This document shows, in pieces, positions 7,727 through 14,603 of a stretch of DNA of 33,270 nt (positions are counted from its first letter, which is position 1; every line of letters begins with the position of its first letter). The notes beneath the pieces are model-generated. The model saw only the letters and a list, made by a program, of their open reading frames with translations, was not told where the DNA came from and did no database searches. The stretch lies in IMG/VR virus record IMGVR_UViG_3300030101_003463, positions 1 to 33,270 of that record; one strand, written 5' to 3'. The position numbers and the translations under genes are program-made. The stretch comes from a virus.

Positions 7727-7917
7727 TAGATTTCTCCTTTCAATTTTTTATTTAATTCTTGAATATGTGAAGGTATCTCTTTTTCAAAATCTTTAACGAT
7801 TGATTGTTTTTCATTTATTAAATCTTGAATAAGAGATTGGATTGTTGAGTTTGAAAATAAACCAACTGATTTTTTTATATCGGTTAGTTTTTCTATATCG
7901 TGTAGAATATCGTTCAT
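7726..7917 (-). CDS. Hypothetical small helical protein
   Basis: A 63-residue, largely coiled-coil-like protein (MNDILHDIEKLTDIKKSVG ... KEIPSHIQELNKKLKGEI). It abuts its neighbours with one shared base downstream and one base upstream. No domain is recognisable. Reality rests on operon packing and absence of competing frames. Confidence 0.5.
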   Translation of the reverse strand: MNDILHDIEKLTDIKKSVGLFSNSTIQSLIQDLINEKQSIVKDFEKEIPSHIQELNKKLKGEI

Positions 7918-7918
7918 C

Positions 7919-8101
7919 TTAATATCCTTTCACAATTTTGGTTGTTATCTTACCTTTATATAATTTTTGAAGACGTTCTAATTCTTCTACAGAATTATCT
8001 AATGTCCAATATTCCATATCGCCATCTGGATATGTTACTTGAAGGTAAGTATTTAGTGGTTGATTATGAGGATAAATCTCATTTGTTTTTGTATCATTCA
8101 T
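7919..8101 (-). CDS. Hypothetical 60-residue protein
   Basis: A small protein (MNDTKTNEIYPHNQPLNTYLQVTYPDGDMEYWTLDNSVEELERLQKLYKGK...). The first half is predicted beta-rich with aromatics, the second half a short helix. No family recognised. It has the standard GGGAGAAAACAAATG leader and is the first gene after the promoter-like site at 8138-8165, so it probably starts a unit running to the 415-residue gene. Confidence 0.55.
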   Translation of the reverse strand: MNDTKTNEIYPHNQPLNTYLQVTYPDGDMEYWTLDNSVEELERLQKLYKGKITTKIVKGY

Positions 8102-8137
8102 TTGTTTTCTCCCATGAAATATTAATGAATGATTCTA

Positions 8138-8165
8138 TTGGTAAATTGTAACTAGTACCAGTCAA
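8138..8165 (-). promoter_or_regulatory. Promoter-like sequence for the 8101-6277 leftward unit
   Basis: On the minus strand TTGACT (8160-8165) is followed after 16 bases by TACCAA (8138-8143), then by AGAATCAT-like bases. The same order of TTGACT, 16 bases, TAC-type -10 and AGAATCAT occurs upstream of the 30338 gene. The -10 is weak; position and similarity are the main support. Confidence 0.45.
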
Positions 8166-8166
8166 C

Positions 8167-8412
8167 CTATTTTTTTATATTTATAAAAACTTTTTTTACA
8201 TACCCTAAATCAGCATAACCTTTATAATTTGCAGTTACACCTGTAGGTATTCTTACATCAAAATTTTCAGAATTATTTAGCGAATTTACAAAAAAATCTG
8301 CATAAGAGTTTTTTTTAATACTGCGAACTCCAACCTCAGATTCATATTCAGCAACAGCTTTTGGACAATCTTCAAAAAATTCTTCGTTATTTTTGTCTTT
8401 TTTTCTTGACAT
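8167..8412 (-). CDS. Hypothetical small protein
   Basis: An 81-residue protein: a charged start (MSRKKDKNNEEFFEDCPKAVAEYESE) and a more hydrophobic end (RIPTGVTANYKGYADLGYVKKVFINIKK). It was chosen over the overlapping frame at 8286-8486, whose translation is less balanced. The ribosome-binding site is only AAGGG about 8 bases upstream, weaker than its neighbours. The 86 bases upstream (8413-8498) hold no gene that I can support; they contain a TATGAT hexamer that could be a weak promoter element. Confidence 0.4.
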   Translation of the reverse strand: MSRKKDKNNEEFFEDCPKAVAEYESEVGVRSIKKNSYADFFVNSLNNSENFDVRIPTGVTANYKGYADLGYVKKVFINIKK

Positions 8413-8498
8413 CTACAACCCTTGCTAGAGTTAAAAACTGCTGAAATCAATTTTTTTGTATAATCATACCCTAGACCATAGACCAACTGGTACGACGT

Positions 8499-8828
8499 TT
8501 AAAGTTTGATAGCTCTAAGGTTCGCTTCTTGTGTTCTCCAAGTCTCTATTTTGACCAAAGCAGTTTCTCTACGGTATCTATTTTTTTCGTCACGTTCAAT
8601 AGCAATTTTTACTGCCTTTAAATGGTCTTGATATTCTTGACTTGCATATGCTTCTCTCTCTTGAGCAGAAATGGGAAGTTCAAGATGTTTACTCATAAGA
8701 ATTGCTTTTAAAGATTTTGAAAATGCTTCAAGGTAAATTCTTGTTGCTTTTGCCTCAGCACATAGACCTGCCGAATCACGTAACCAAGCAACTGCCTTAT
8801 GTATTTCTTCTTCATCAATTTTTTGCAT
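8499..8828 (-). CDS. Conserved small phage protein of unknown function
   Basis: A 109-residue, almost entirely helical protein starting MQKIDEEEIHKAVAWLRD, with EAFSKSLKAILM, ISAQEREAYASQEYQDHL and a C-terminal RRETALVKIETWRTQEANLRA. I recognise this sequence style (SAQEREAYA ... KIExWRTQ) from unannotated phage recombination/replication regions. I take the ATG at 8828, with GGGAGATGTACAATG, instead of far-upstream in-frame Met codons that would run through the HNH gene. It overlaps the HNH gene's end by 14 bases. A role with the adjacent nuclease and recombination genes is plausible but unproven. Confidence 0.65.
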   Translation of the reverse strand: MQKIDEEEIHKAVAWLRDSAGLCAEAKATRIYLEAFSKSLKAILMSKHLELPISAQEREAYASQEYQDHLKAVKIAIERDEKNRYRRETALVKIETWRTQEANLRAIKL

Positions 8829-9141
8829 TGTACATCTCCCAATATTTTTTTGCCACTTCTCTGCCATAATCTTTAGATAAATCAAAAGACTCCCAAAACA
8901 TATCTTCATTCCCATGTGAATCATGTAGTAAGGCATGATGATAATAACAAAGTGGTACTGCATTATTATCACTTGCCCTAATTCCCATTCCCCTTACTCC
9001 GTCATAAGGTTTCAATAAATGATGTGCTTGAACATTAGCATGACAAGGGTAAGAAGAATGAGCAGATAAACAACATTCTTTTTTAGATACGAAATCTAAA
9101 AATTTTTTGTCTTTTATCCTCTTGATTTTAAAATTTGGCAT
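8815..9141 (-). CDS. HNH-type nuclease (Ref/DUF968-like)
   Basis: A 108-residue protein with an HNH-like core: Cys23/Cys24 and Cys33 (KECCLSAH, YPCHAN), QAHHLLKPYDG at 38-48, then RASDNNAVPLCYYHHALLHD at 55-74. His40/His41, the central Asn pair and Cys65/His68-69 fit the metal-binding ββα fold, with extra Cys/His likely binding zinc. Size and pattern resemble small phage HNH proteins such as RecA-dependent Ref or DUF968. It sits in the recombination operon, so DNA processing during recombination or host DNA breakdown is likely. It overlaps the HTH gene start by one base. Confidence 0.75.
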   Translation of the reverse strand: MPNFKIKRIKDKKFLDFVSKKECCLSAHSSYPCHANVQAHHLLKPYDGVRGMGIRASDNNAVPLCYYHHALLHDSHGNEDMFWESFDLSKDYGREVAKKYWEMYNAKN

Positions 9142-9356
9142 TAAACTGTTTTATCGTAAGTCAGTTCATATTCTGCAAATGTTTTACCATTTTTAGTTTT
9201 AAAATTAGTTTCTATTGGGAAACCTTCTTGTCTTAAAGTGTATATGATAGCACTTAATCTAAAACAACCAAACATACTTAGAGCATCTATTGGGGTTATC
9301 TTTTTACCATCTTCAAGATGTTCTTTAATATTGTCATATTGTGTTTTTTTCTTCAT
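9141..9356 (-). CDS. Small helix-turn-helix protein (HTH_39-like)
   Basis: A 71-residue protein: KITPIDALSMFGCFRLSAIIYTLRQEGFPIETNF has the shape of a winged-helix domain of the HTH_39 type (helix, turn with Gly-Cys, recognition helix SAIIYTLRQEG, then a strand wing GKTFAEYEL). Such proteins are frequent in phage early operons and probably bind DNA as regulators or accessory factors. It has a GGGAGGAAATAATG leader and lies between the DUF736-like gene and the HNH nuclease. Confidence 0.65.
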   Translation of the reverse strand: MKKKTQYDNIKEHLEDGKKITPIDALSMFGCFRLSAIIYTLRQEGFPIETNFKTKNGKTFAEYELTYDKTV

Positions 9357-9370
9357 TATTTCCTCCCTTT

Positions 9371-9808
9371 TTACCAGTCAATATCTTCTAATGCAGATGT
9401 ATCGTCTTTATCATTAGAACTTTGTTTTTCTTGTTTTGGTTCATAACCAGTACTGTCTGCAAAATCTCTTAATTTTAAAGAGATATATTTATTACCTCTT
9501 TCGCTTTGTTCTTTCCATGCAGAGATAATCATGGCACCTTTATCAACCAAAGCATTTACAACACCCTTTGCATATGGGTCTTTTTCGTTGATTTGGTCTG
9601 CCCTTTTTAAGGTTCCCATTGCTCTGTATAATTCAACAATTTCTTCGCCCTTTTGATTAAGACGTTTAATACCAATAACTCTAAGTTGGTCGCCATTGAT
9701 ATTTAATTTACCTTGTTGAATTAATTTCCAATCGGGTTCGCCATCAGTTGATGTTATATTAAATAAGGCTCCACGATTGGTTTGGTCATAAGTTTTTGTA
9801 TTATCCAT
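9371..9808 (-). CDS. DUF736-like protein in the recombination cassette
   Basis: A 145-residue protein: NRGALFNITSTDGEPDW, GDQLRVIGIKRL, then MIISAWKEQSERGNKYISLKLRDF, followed by a disordered acidic tail (KQEKQSSNDKDDTSALEDIDW). The AWKxxSxxGxxYISxKL element resembles DUF736. An acidic C-terminal tail next to an ERF annealing protein recalls single-strand-binding proteins, so ssDNA binding is a reasonable guess, not shown. It has a GGGAGGAAAAAATG leader and an 8-base overlap with the ERF gene. Confidence 0.55.
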   Translation of the reverse strand: MDNTKTYDQTNRGALFNITSTDGEPDWKLIQQGKLNINGDQLRVIGIKRLNQKGEEIVELYRAMGTLKRADQINEKDPYAKGVVNALVDKGAMIISAWKEQSERGNKYISLKLRDFADSTGYEPKQEKQSSNDKDDTSALEDIDW

Positions 9809-10394
9809 TTTTTCCTCCCTTATCGGTTACACCTGATGCTGAATTTGCATCATCATCTTGTCCAAGACCAAACAATGCCTGTAAACCATACCTTTTGGCA
9901 TAGGTAATTGCAGAACCCATTTTCTGTGGGTTATCTTTTTCAACATGATTAATTAAAACTGGTACATCACATTCAATAGTCTTTTCGTCTATCGTATGAT
10001 AAATGGTTGTTTTAACCCATATATCTCTTGTGATGGTTTGACCACCAGTATTTTTGGTAGAACCATCTTTAAATGTATCAGTTATTTGTTTATCAAGTAT
10101 AATATTTTTATAATGAACTTGTTGTGTAAAACATAAACCATATTTTGCACCTTGATTACAGGCATCAATAACAGATGTTAAATCTGCATATGTGCTTTTA
10201 AAATATGTATTATCTGTACCTTTAAGTGCAGTAATATTTAATGCTTGAAATTTATTTAAAGCCTCAACCAATGTATTTGTTACATCGTCTTTTGGTTTTT
10301 TTGGTATTTCTTTAATTCTTCCACCTTGGGCATAACCACTTGCACCTGTCATCTTTGCACCAGTATGATTAATTTTTTTTGGTTCTTGGTTCAT
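9801..10394 (-). CDS. ERF-family single-strand annealing recombinase
   Basis: A 197-residue protein of the ERF superfamily. LVEALNKFQALN (about 45-56), TYFKSTYADLTSVIDAC (about 63-79), GLCFTQQV, and the diagnostic MGSAITYAKRYGLQALFGLGQDDDAN near residues 157-182. It promotes annealing of complementary single strands during phage recombination and repair. Its gene overlaps the PD-(D/E)XK nuclease gene by 4 bases, giving the typical annealing-protein plus exonuclease pair. The N-terminal about 40 residues and the tail after DDDAN look disordered. Confidence 0.9.
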   Translation of the reverse strand: MNQEPKKINHTGAKMTGASGYAQGGRIKEIPKKPKDDVTNTLVEALNKFQALNITALKGTDNTYFKSTYADLTSVIDACNQGAKYGLCFTQQVHYKNIILDKQITDTFKDGSTKNTGGQTITRDIWVKTTIYHTIDEKTIECDVPVLINHVEKDNPQKMGSAITYAKRYGLQALFGLGQDDDANSASGVTDKGGKNG

Positions 10395-11161
10395 TTATAA
10401 CTCCATTGTTTTATTTTTTTGCTTGATTGCTCTTTCAGATAGTCACTCCAAGTCCACGAATCATAATTAGGGTGGATAATTGAAGCCAATTCCTCTTTAT
10501 CATCACTGATTGCAAGGAATTTCATTAACCCAAAGGCAACAGATTTAATTTGCCTTTGATGGTATTTTATTTCTTCATAATCTATTAAGAATGTTTGATA
10601 TGCCTTTGGCGAGGCATATACGACGTTACATTGATGTTCTGGATATGCCATGTGATATAATGCCATTTGTCTTTTATTTGCATCTGTAGGCTTAGATGGC
10701 ATTCTACCAGTTGTTTTTAAATCAATTATTGTTTCTTCAAATATAAAATCTATATATCCAATTAATGGTACAGGTAAATCTTCAAAAGTAATTTCTATTT
10801 TCTTTTGGTAATCTATCATATTTTGAAAATCAAAATGTTTATTTAGAATGTTGCAATATTCTTTTAAATTTTCATTTTCTTTTATTCTTCTTTCATCATC
10901 AACATCAATTAAATCATCTTGGCATAATTGTTGATATTTTGTACCTACAACCTCTAGGTCTATTTCCCATGCCTCGTCTATATACTTTTGTGCAAGACCA
11001 AACTCTGTTGCAGTACCTCTGTGCATTGATGCAGAGCCTTTATCTCTTACACCAAATAATTTATCTGCAATGAATCTTGCTGGGTCTGTTAACCAAGTAT
11101 TGATTGAACTGTGTGATAAATGATTAATACCATGTATGGCAAATGGATTGTTTCTATTCAT
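10391..11161 (-). CDS. PD-(D/E)XK exonuclease, partner of ERF
   Basis: A 256-residue nuclease of the PDDEXK_1/Cas4-RecB-like type. HRGTATEFGL (47-56) supplies the conserved early Arg-Gly and Glu53. GYIDFIF (135-141) supplies Asp138, and IIDLKTT (145-151) supplies the D-x-K pair Asp147/Lys149. A C-terminal QMALYHMAYP helix matches the usual QxxxY motif. It should resect DNA ends to give ERF its single strands. It is the first gene of the leftward arm, straight after the divergent promoter region, so it should be among the earliest expressed. Confidence 0.85.
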   Translation of the reverse strand: MNRNNPFAIHGINHLSHSSINTWLTDPARFIADKLFGVRDKGSASMHRGTATEFGLAQKYIDEAWEIDLEVVGTKYQQLCQDDLIDVDDERRIKENENLKEYCNILNKHFDFQNMIDYQKKIEITFEDLPVPLIGYIDFIFEETIIDLKTTGRMPSKPTDANKRQMALYHMAYPEHQCNVVYASPKAYQTFLIDYEEIKYHQRQIKSVAFGLMKFLAISDDKEELASIIHPNYDSWTWSDYLKEQSSKKIKQWSYK

Positions 11162-11193
11162 CGTTACCTCAATTCTTCATTCTTCGTTATTAC

Positions 11194-11221
11194 ATACTAC
11201 CAATTTATTTTAATAAGTAAA
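11194..11221 (-). promoter_or_regulatory. Leftward early promoter
   Basis: On the minus strand TTTACT (11216-11221) and TAGTAT (11194-11199) are 16 bases apart, in the 106-base gap before the exonuclease gene. It drives the recombination genes. Its -35 lies back to back with the rightward -35 at 11233-11238. Confidence 0.55.
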
Positions 11222-11237
11222 CCTTTTTTGTGTTTAC
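11217..11237. promoter_or_regulatory. Operator-like inverted repeat between the divergent promoters
   Basis: GTAAAC (11217-11222) and GTTTAC (11232-11237) form a perfect inverted repeat with a 9-base spacer, covering both divergent -35 regions. The right half is also part of the 17-base element (11221-11237) found at two other promoters. The adjacent HTH gene is the natural candidate ligand, but this is inferred from position. Confidence 0.45.
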
Positions 11238-11261
11238 ATTATTTTTTTTTTAATTTAAAAG
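11233..11261 (+). promoter_or_regulatory. Rightward promoter for the regulator/replication operon
   Basis: TTTACA (11233-11238) is followed 17 bases later by TAAAAG (11256-11261), a weak -10. Transcription would begin near 11268, which is the regulator's ATG, so the message could be leaderless. No purine-rich ribosome-binding site better than AAAAG precedes that ATG. Confidence 0.4.
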
Positions 11262-11267
11262 TAAATT

Positions 11268-11498
11268 ATGAGATTAAAAGATTATATTAAAATGAATGGT
11301 TATAACTATAAGAGTTTCGCAAAAGAATTAGATACTCATTATAGAAACATTGAGTCTTGGGCGAAAGGCGATAGAATGCCTAGATGGGCTGAGGCAGAGA
11401 AATTATTTATATTTACTGATAATCAAGTAACAGGGACAGACCTTTATGCCGAACAAATACAACGCAAAAAAGCAATATTACAAAGGAATAAGGTTTGA
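11268..11498 (+). CDS. Small HTH transcriptional regulator (Cro/CI-like)
   Basis: A 76-residue protein. MRLKDYIKMNGYNYKSFAKELDTHYRNIESWAKGDRMPRWAEAEKLFIFT has the layout of a Cro/C1 helix-turn-helix: helix 2 YKSFAKELD, recognition helix YRNIESWAKG, and the RMP turn before helix 4. It is the first rightward gene, facing the recombination operon across an inverted repeat, so it probably controls the divergent early promoters. The C-terminal part overlaps the next gene by 53 bases. There is no sign of a CI-type cleavage domain. Confidence 0.7.
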   Translation: MRLKDYIKMNGYNYKSFAKELDTHYRNIESWAKGDRMPRWAEAEKLFIFTDNQVTGTDLYAEQIQRKKAILQRNKV

Positions 11499-11769
11499 TT
11501 CAAAAAAAGAACTGAACAGATATTTAATTTTAGAACAGATGCAAATGAAAAAATATATTACAAATTTAGAAATACACCCAACCTTTCCATTAATGGTTAA
11601 TGGTATTAAGATTGGTAGGTATACTGCTGATTTTAAATATATAAATAATAAAGGCATTGAAATAATAGAAGATGTTAAGTCAAAGGTTACAAAGACTAGA
11701 GATTATATTTTAAGAAAAAAAATTTTAGCTACATATAAACCACCTATTATTATTACGGAGATATTATGA
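11446..11769 (+). CDS. DUF1064 nuclease-like protein
   Basis: A 107-residue protein of the DUF1064 family. MPNKYNAKKQYYKGIRFDSKKELNRY has the family's typical start with the FxSKxE helix (Glu22). A strand GRYTADF with Asp62 and then IEDVKSK with Glu75-x-x-Lys78 give a PD-(D/E)XK-like arrangement. These phage proteins are often suggested to cut branched or recombining DNA, but function is not established. The start lies inside the preceding gene in another frame; its match to the family N-terminus supports that. Its stop overlaps the next ATG. Confidence 0.8.
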   Translation: MPNKYNAKKQYYKGIRFDSKKELNRYLILEQMQMKKYITNLEIHPTFPLMVNGIKIGRYTADFKYINNKGIEIIEDVKSKVTKTRDYILRKKILATYKPPIIITEIL

Positions 11770-12392
11770 GTTGGTTGGCATTAGATTGGGCATCTAAACA
11801 AAAAACTGGTAATGGTACAAATAAACTAGTCTTAATATGTCTTGCCAATTATGCTGATGATAAAAATACCTGTTTTCCAAGTTTTAAAACATTAATTGCA
11901 ATCACCGAAATGAGTAGGTCAACAATTATTAGAGCATTAAAAAATCTTGAACAACTCGAACTAATACAAATACAAGAAAGATTTACAGATTTTAATGAGG
12001 GTAAAAGGCAAACATCTAATTTATATACATTGATGGTAGGGTATCAGAGTGAAACCCACCCTGTTCAAATTGAAACCCCCCCTAGTATCACTATGAAACC
12101 CCATATAACCAGTAATAATAAACCTATATTATATACAGATGATTTTAACGAATGGTGGAATCTATATCCAAGAAAAGATGGCTCGAAGAAAAAGGCATTT
12201 GAATTATTTGAAAAGATTACAGATAAAATACTTAATTTTGACGAATTATATAGTTTTACTGTTAAATACAAACAGAGTGTTAATAATAAAGACCATAAAT
12301 TTATACCTCATGCCACAACATGGTTAAATCAAAGGAGATGGGAAACAGTTGAAGAAAAACAAAAAATCAATTTAAATCAATTAGTTGGTTAA
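11766..12392 (+). CDS. Replication initiator/helicase-loader-like protein with winged helix
   Basis: A 208-residue protein. The N-terminal domain (about 1-95) is a HTH_36-type winged helix: SWLALDWASKQ, LVLICLANYADDKNTCFPSFKTLI, then MSRSTIIRALKNLEQLELI. After a Pro/Thr-rich linker, the C-terminal part has DDFNEWWNLYPRKDGSKKKAFELF and FIPHATTWLNQRRWE, a pattern seen in phage replication O-like and DnaD-like proteins. It probably binds the origin and helps load the primase-helicase encoded 15 bases downstream. No iterons are obvious in the gene, so I cannot place an origin. Confidence 0.7.
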   Translation: MSWLALDWASKQKTGNGTNKLVLICLANYADDKNTCFPSFKTLIAITEMSRSTIIRALKNLEQLELIQIQERFTDFNEGKRQTSNLYTLMVGYQSETHPVQIETPPSITMKPHITSNNKPILYTDDFNEWWNLYPRKDGSKKKAFELFEKITDKILNFDELYSFTVKYKQSVNNKDHKFIPHATTWLNQRRWETVEEKQKINLNQLVG

Positions 12393-12407
12393 AAAAGGGA
12401 GAAAACA

Positions 12408-14147
12408 ATGAATATTCACGAACAATTAATAAATGAAGGCATTAAAGTAAATTCGCAACAAGAACAACAAAAGGTAATTTGCCCTAAATGTTCACATACA
12501 AGAAATAAAAATAGAAACGAACCATGTTTATCAGTAAATTTACATGATGATATGGCAATGTGGCATTGTCATCATTGTGAATGGAAAGGTGCTGTACATG
12601 ATAATATAATACAACCTAATCAATTTTCTAAATTTAAAAGAAAAGAAAATGTAATGCCTTTCGTACCAAAAAAACAAACAATGTCAGATGAAGCATATAA
12701 TTGGTTAATTAAAAGACAGATTGACCCAACAACAATAACTGAGATGAAATTATACACACATAACGAAAAATTATGTTTTCCGTATTATCTTGATGGTAAG
12801 GTTGTAAATATAAAATATAGAAGTAAAGATAAAAGATTTCACCAAGAAAAAGATGCAATGAAATGCCTTTATAATTCAGATAACCTTAAAAAGGTTTGGA
12901 AAGAAAACCCTGAAGCAAAAAAGAGAGTTATTTTTGTAGAGGGCGAGATGGACGTTTTATCATTAATACAAATAGGTATTAGAGATGTTGTAAGTTTACC
13001 AGATGGTGCACCTAAAACACCTAAATTTGATATGAAAGATAAAAGGTTTTCTGCTTTTGAGCAAACTGAATGGATATGGGAGGCTGAGGAGGTAATCATT
13101 GCCACAGATAATGATGAGGCAGGTAAGGCTCTTGGACTTGAGTTGATACATAGGTTTGGTCGTGATGTCTGTAAAGTTGTTCAATTTCCTACATATAAAG
13201 ATATTACCACAGAAGAAGAAAAGCAAATTAAAGATGCAAATGAATGTCTTGTTATTTATGGCGAAGAAAAACTTGGAATGGCAATAGCAAATGCAAAAGA
13301 ATTTCCGATAGAAGATTTACATTCTGCTGTTGATTACAGAGACCAAATACAAAATATGTATGAAGGTAATGTGCAAAAAGCCATTTCAACAGGTTTTGAA
13401 AAATTAGACGAGATATATAAGATAATGCCTACAACATTCAATCTTATAACTGGCATTCCAAATCATGGTAAATCTAATTTTCTTGACCAAATATTGGTAA
13501 ATCTTGCAGAACAACAACATTGGCGATTTCTGATATATTCACCAGAACATTCTACACCCAATCATATTAGAAGATTATTAGAAAAAAGATGCAGAAAACC
13601 TTTTGATATAGGAGTTTACGAGAGAATAAGCCAAGAACAATTAAATAGTGGATTAGATTTTTTAAATACACATTTTAAATTTCTTGAAGCAAAAGATGAT
13701 ATTCCAACGATTGAATATATCTTAAATAAGGCAAAGGCATCTAAACAAAGATTTGGTATAAAAGGTTTGGTAATAGACCCATTCAATCAAGTTAGTTCTA
13801 ATAGAGATGCACACAAACGAGAAGATGAACACATTAGAGATGTTATTGCTCAATGCCAACAATTTGCCAGAAACCATGATATTTGGGTTTGTATGGTTGC
13901 ACACCCACATAAATTACACAGAAATGATGCAGGGGTTATACCACCACCAGACTTATATCAAGTAAGTGGTTCAGCACATTGGGCGAATATGGCAGATACT
14001 GCCTTGGTTATTCACAGAGATTTTGAAAATAATTCAACCAAAGTTATTACAAAAAAGATTAGAGAACAGGGAGTTTATGGCGATATTGGTCAACGAGAGT
14101 TCTTTTTTAATTATAAAACAAGATGTTATGAACAAACATATGGATAA
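12408..14147 (+). CDS. T7 gp4-like DNA primase-helicase
   Basis: A 579-residue bifunctional replication enzyme. The zinc-binding primase domain has Cys25/Cys28 (CPKC), Cys40 and Cys54/Cys57 (CHHC). The TOPRIM core has VEGEMD (177-182) and DNDEAG (234-239). A DnaB-like RecA-fold helicase domain starts about residue 320 with Walker A GIPNHGKS (349-356), a Walker B-type LVIDPFNQ and a VCMVAHPHK sensor motif. Order and length match T7 gp4 and marine podovirus homologues. It unwinds DNA and primes lagging-strand synthesis. It has the GGGAGAAAACAATG leader. The DNA polymerase is not in this window. Confidence 0.92.
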   Translation: MNIHEQLINEGIKVNSQQEQQKVICPKCSHTRNKNRNEPCLSVNLHDDMAMWHCHHCEWKGAVHDNIIQPNQFSKFKRKENVMPFVPKKQTMSDEAYNWLIKRQIDPTTITEMKLYTHNEKLCFPYYLDGKVVNIKYRSKDKRFHQEKDAMKCLYNSDNLKKVWKENPEAKKRVIFVEGEMDVLSLIQIGIRDVVSLPDGAPKTPKFDMKDKRFSAFEQTEWIWEAEEVIIATDNDEAGKALGLELIHRFGRDVCKVVQFPTYKDITTEEEKQIKDANECLVIYGEEKLGMAIANAKEFPIEDLHSAVDYRDQIQNMYEGNVQKAISTGFEKLDEIYKIMPTTFNLITGIPNHGKSNFLDQILVNLAEQQHWRFLIYSPEHSTPNHIRRLLEKRCRKPFDIGVYERISQEQLNSGLDFLNTHFKFLEAKDDIPTIEYILNKAKASKQRFGIKGLVIDPFNQVSSNRDAHKREDEHIRDVIAQCQQFARNHDIWVCMVAHPHKLHRNDAGVIPPPDLYQVSGSAHWANMADTALVIHRDFENNSTKVITKKIREQGVYGDIGQREFFFNYKTRCYEQTYG

Positions 14148-14358
14148 AATTTACGATAACGGATTGACAGACGAACAACAAAAGAAAGTAGACGATGCTT
14201 ACGAAAATCTTATGTCAAAAGTAAAAGAGATTGATTTAAGGCTTTATGAAAAATTAAGAGCAAAAGAGTTAAGTGCAGAAGATGTTTTTAAATTAATGCA
14301 TACAAAAGAAGATAAAAGAATGACGAGGATAGTAGATGACCAATATACATTACTATAA
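14128..14358 (+). CDS. Hypothetical small charged helical protein
   Basis: A 76-residue protein (MNKHMDKIYDNGLTDEQQKKVDDAYENLMSK...) made almost entirely of charged amphipathic helix. The frame continues far upstream inside the helicase gene, so I take the first ATG near that gene's end. The alternative ATG at 14140 is equally possible. Neither has a strong ribosome-binding site, suggesting translational coupling. No family known; it may be an accessory to the helicase. Confidence 0.5.
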   Translation: MNKHMDKIYDNGLTDEQQKKVDDAYENLMSKVKEIDLRLYEKLRAKELSAEDVFKLMHTKEDKRMTRIVDDQYTLL

Positions 14359-14366
14359 ATTATTTT

Positions 14367-14600
14367 ATGTTTAAAATGTTTGTTATGACCTGCATAATTT
14401 GGATTGAAGGTAGTCGTTATGATGGTGGAGAGGTAAAATGCGGTATACATGAGGCAGAAATTGTTTTTTCTTCAATGTTTGCTTGTAAATCTAATATACC
14501 AAGATATGAAGAATATGTTGTTAAAAGTATTTACGACCAATTTGAAATGCCATCAGATTATGTAATAAATACAATGTGTTATGAAGATAAAATGGAGTAA
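14367..14600 (+). CDS. Hypothetical small Cys-containing protein
   Basis: A 77-residue protein starting MFKMFVMTCIIWIEGSRYDGGEVKCGIHEAEIVF. The first half looks like beta strands, the second (RYEEYVVKSIYDQF) a helix. It contains four cysteines but no regular zinc motif. It lies 8 bases after the previous gene and 3 before the ParB-like gene, in line with the operon. I do not recognise it. Confidence 0.5.
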   Translation: MFKMFVMTCIIWIEGSRYDGGEVKCGIHEAEIVFSSMFACKSNIPRYEEYVVKSIYDQFEMPSDYVINTMCYEDKME

Positions 14601-14603
14601 AAC

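Noticed and set aside
8286-8486. 66-residue minus-strand frame overlapping the 8167-8412 gene
   Set aside because: The alternative frame gives a more balanced product and joins better with the operon; both cannot be supported. Confidence in the chosen frame is itself low.
8413-8498. tRNA-like sequence (GTTGGTCTATGG...GGTATGATTATAC) on the minus strand
   Set aside because: No acceptor stem and no T-arm with a GTTCRANTC-type loop could be found.
13966-14127. Upstream extension of the 14128-14358 frame inside the helicase gene
   Set aside because: It lies wholly within the conserved helicase C-terminus and its translation looks like a shadow.
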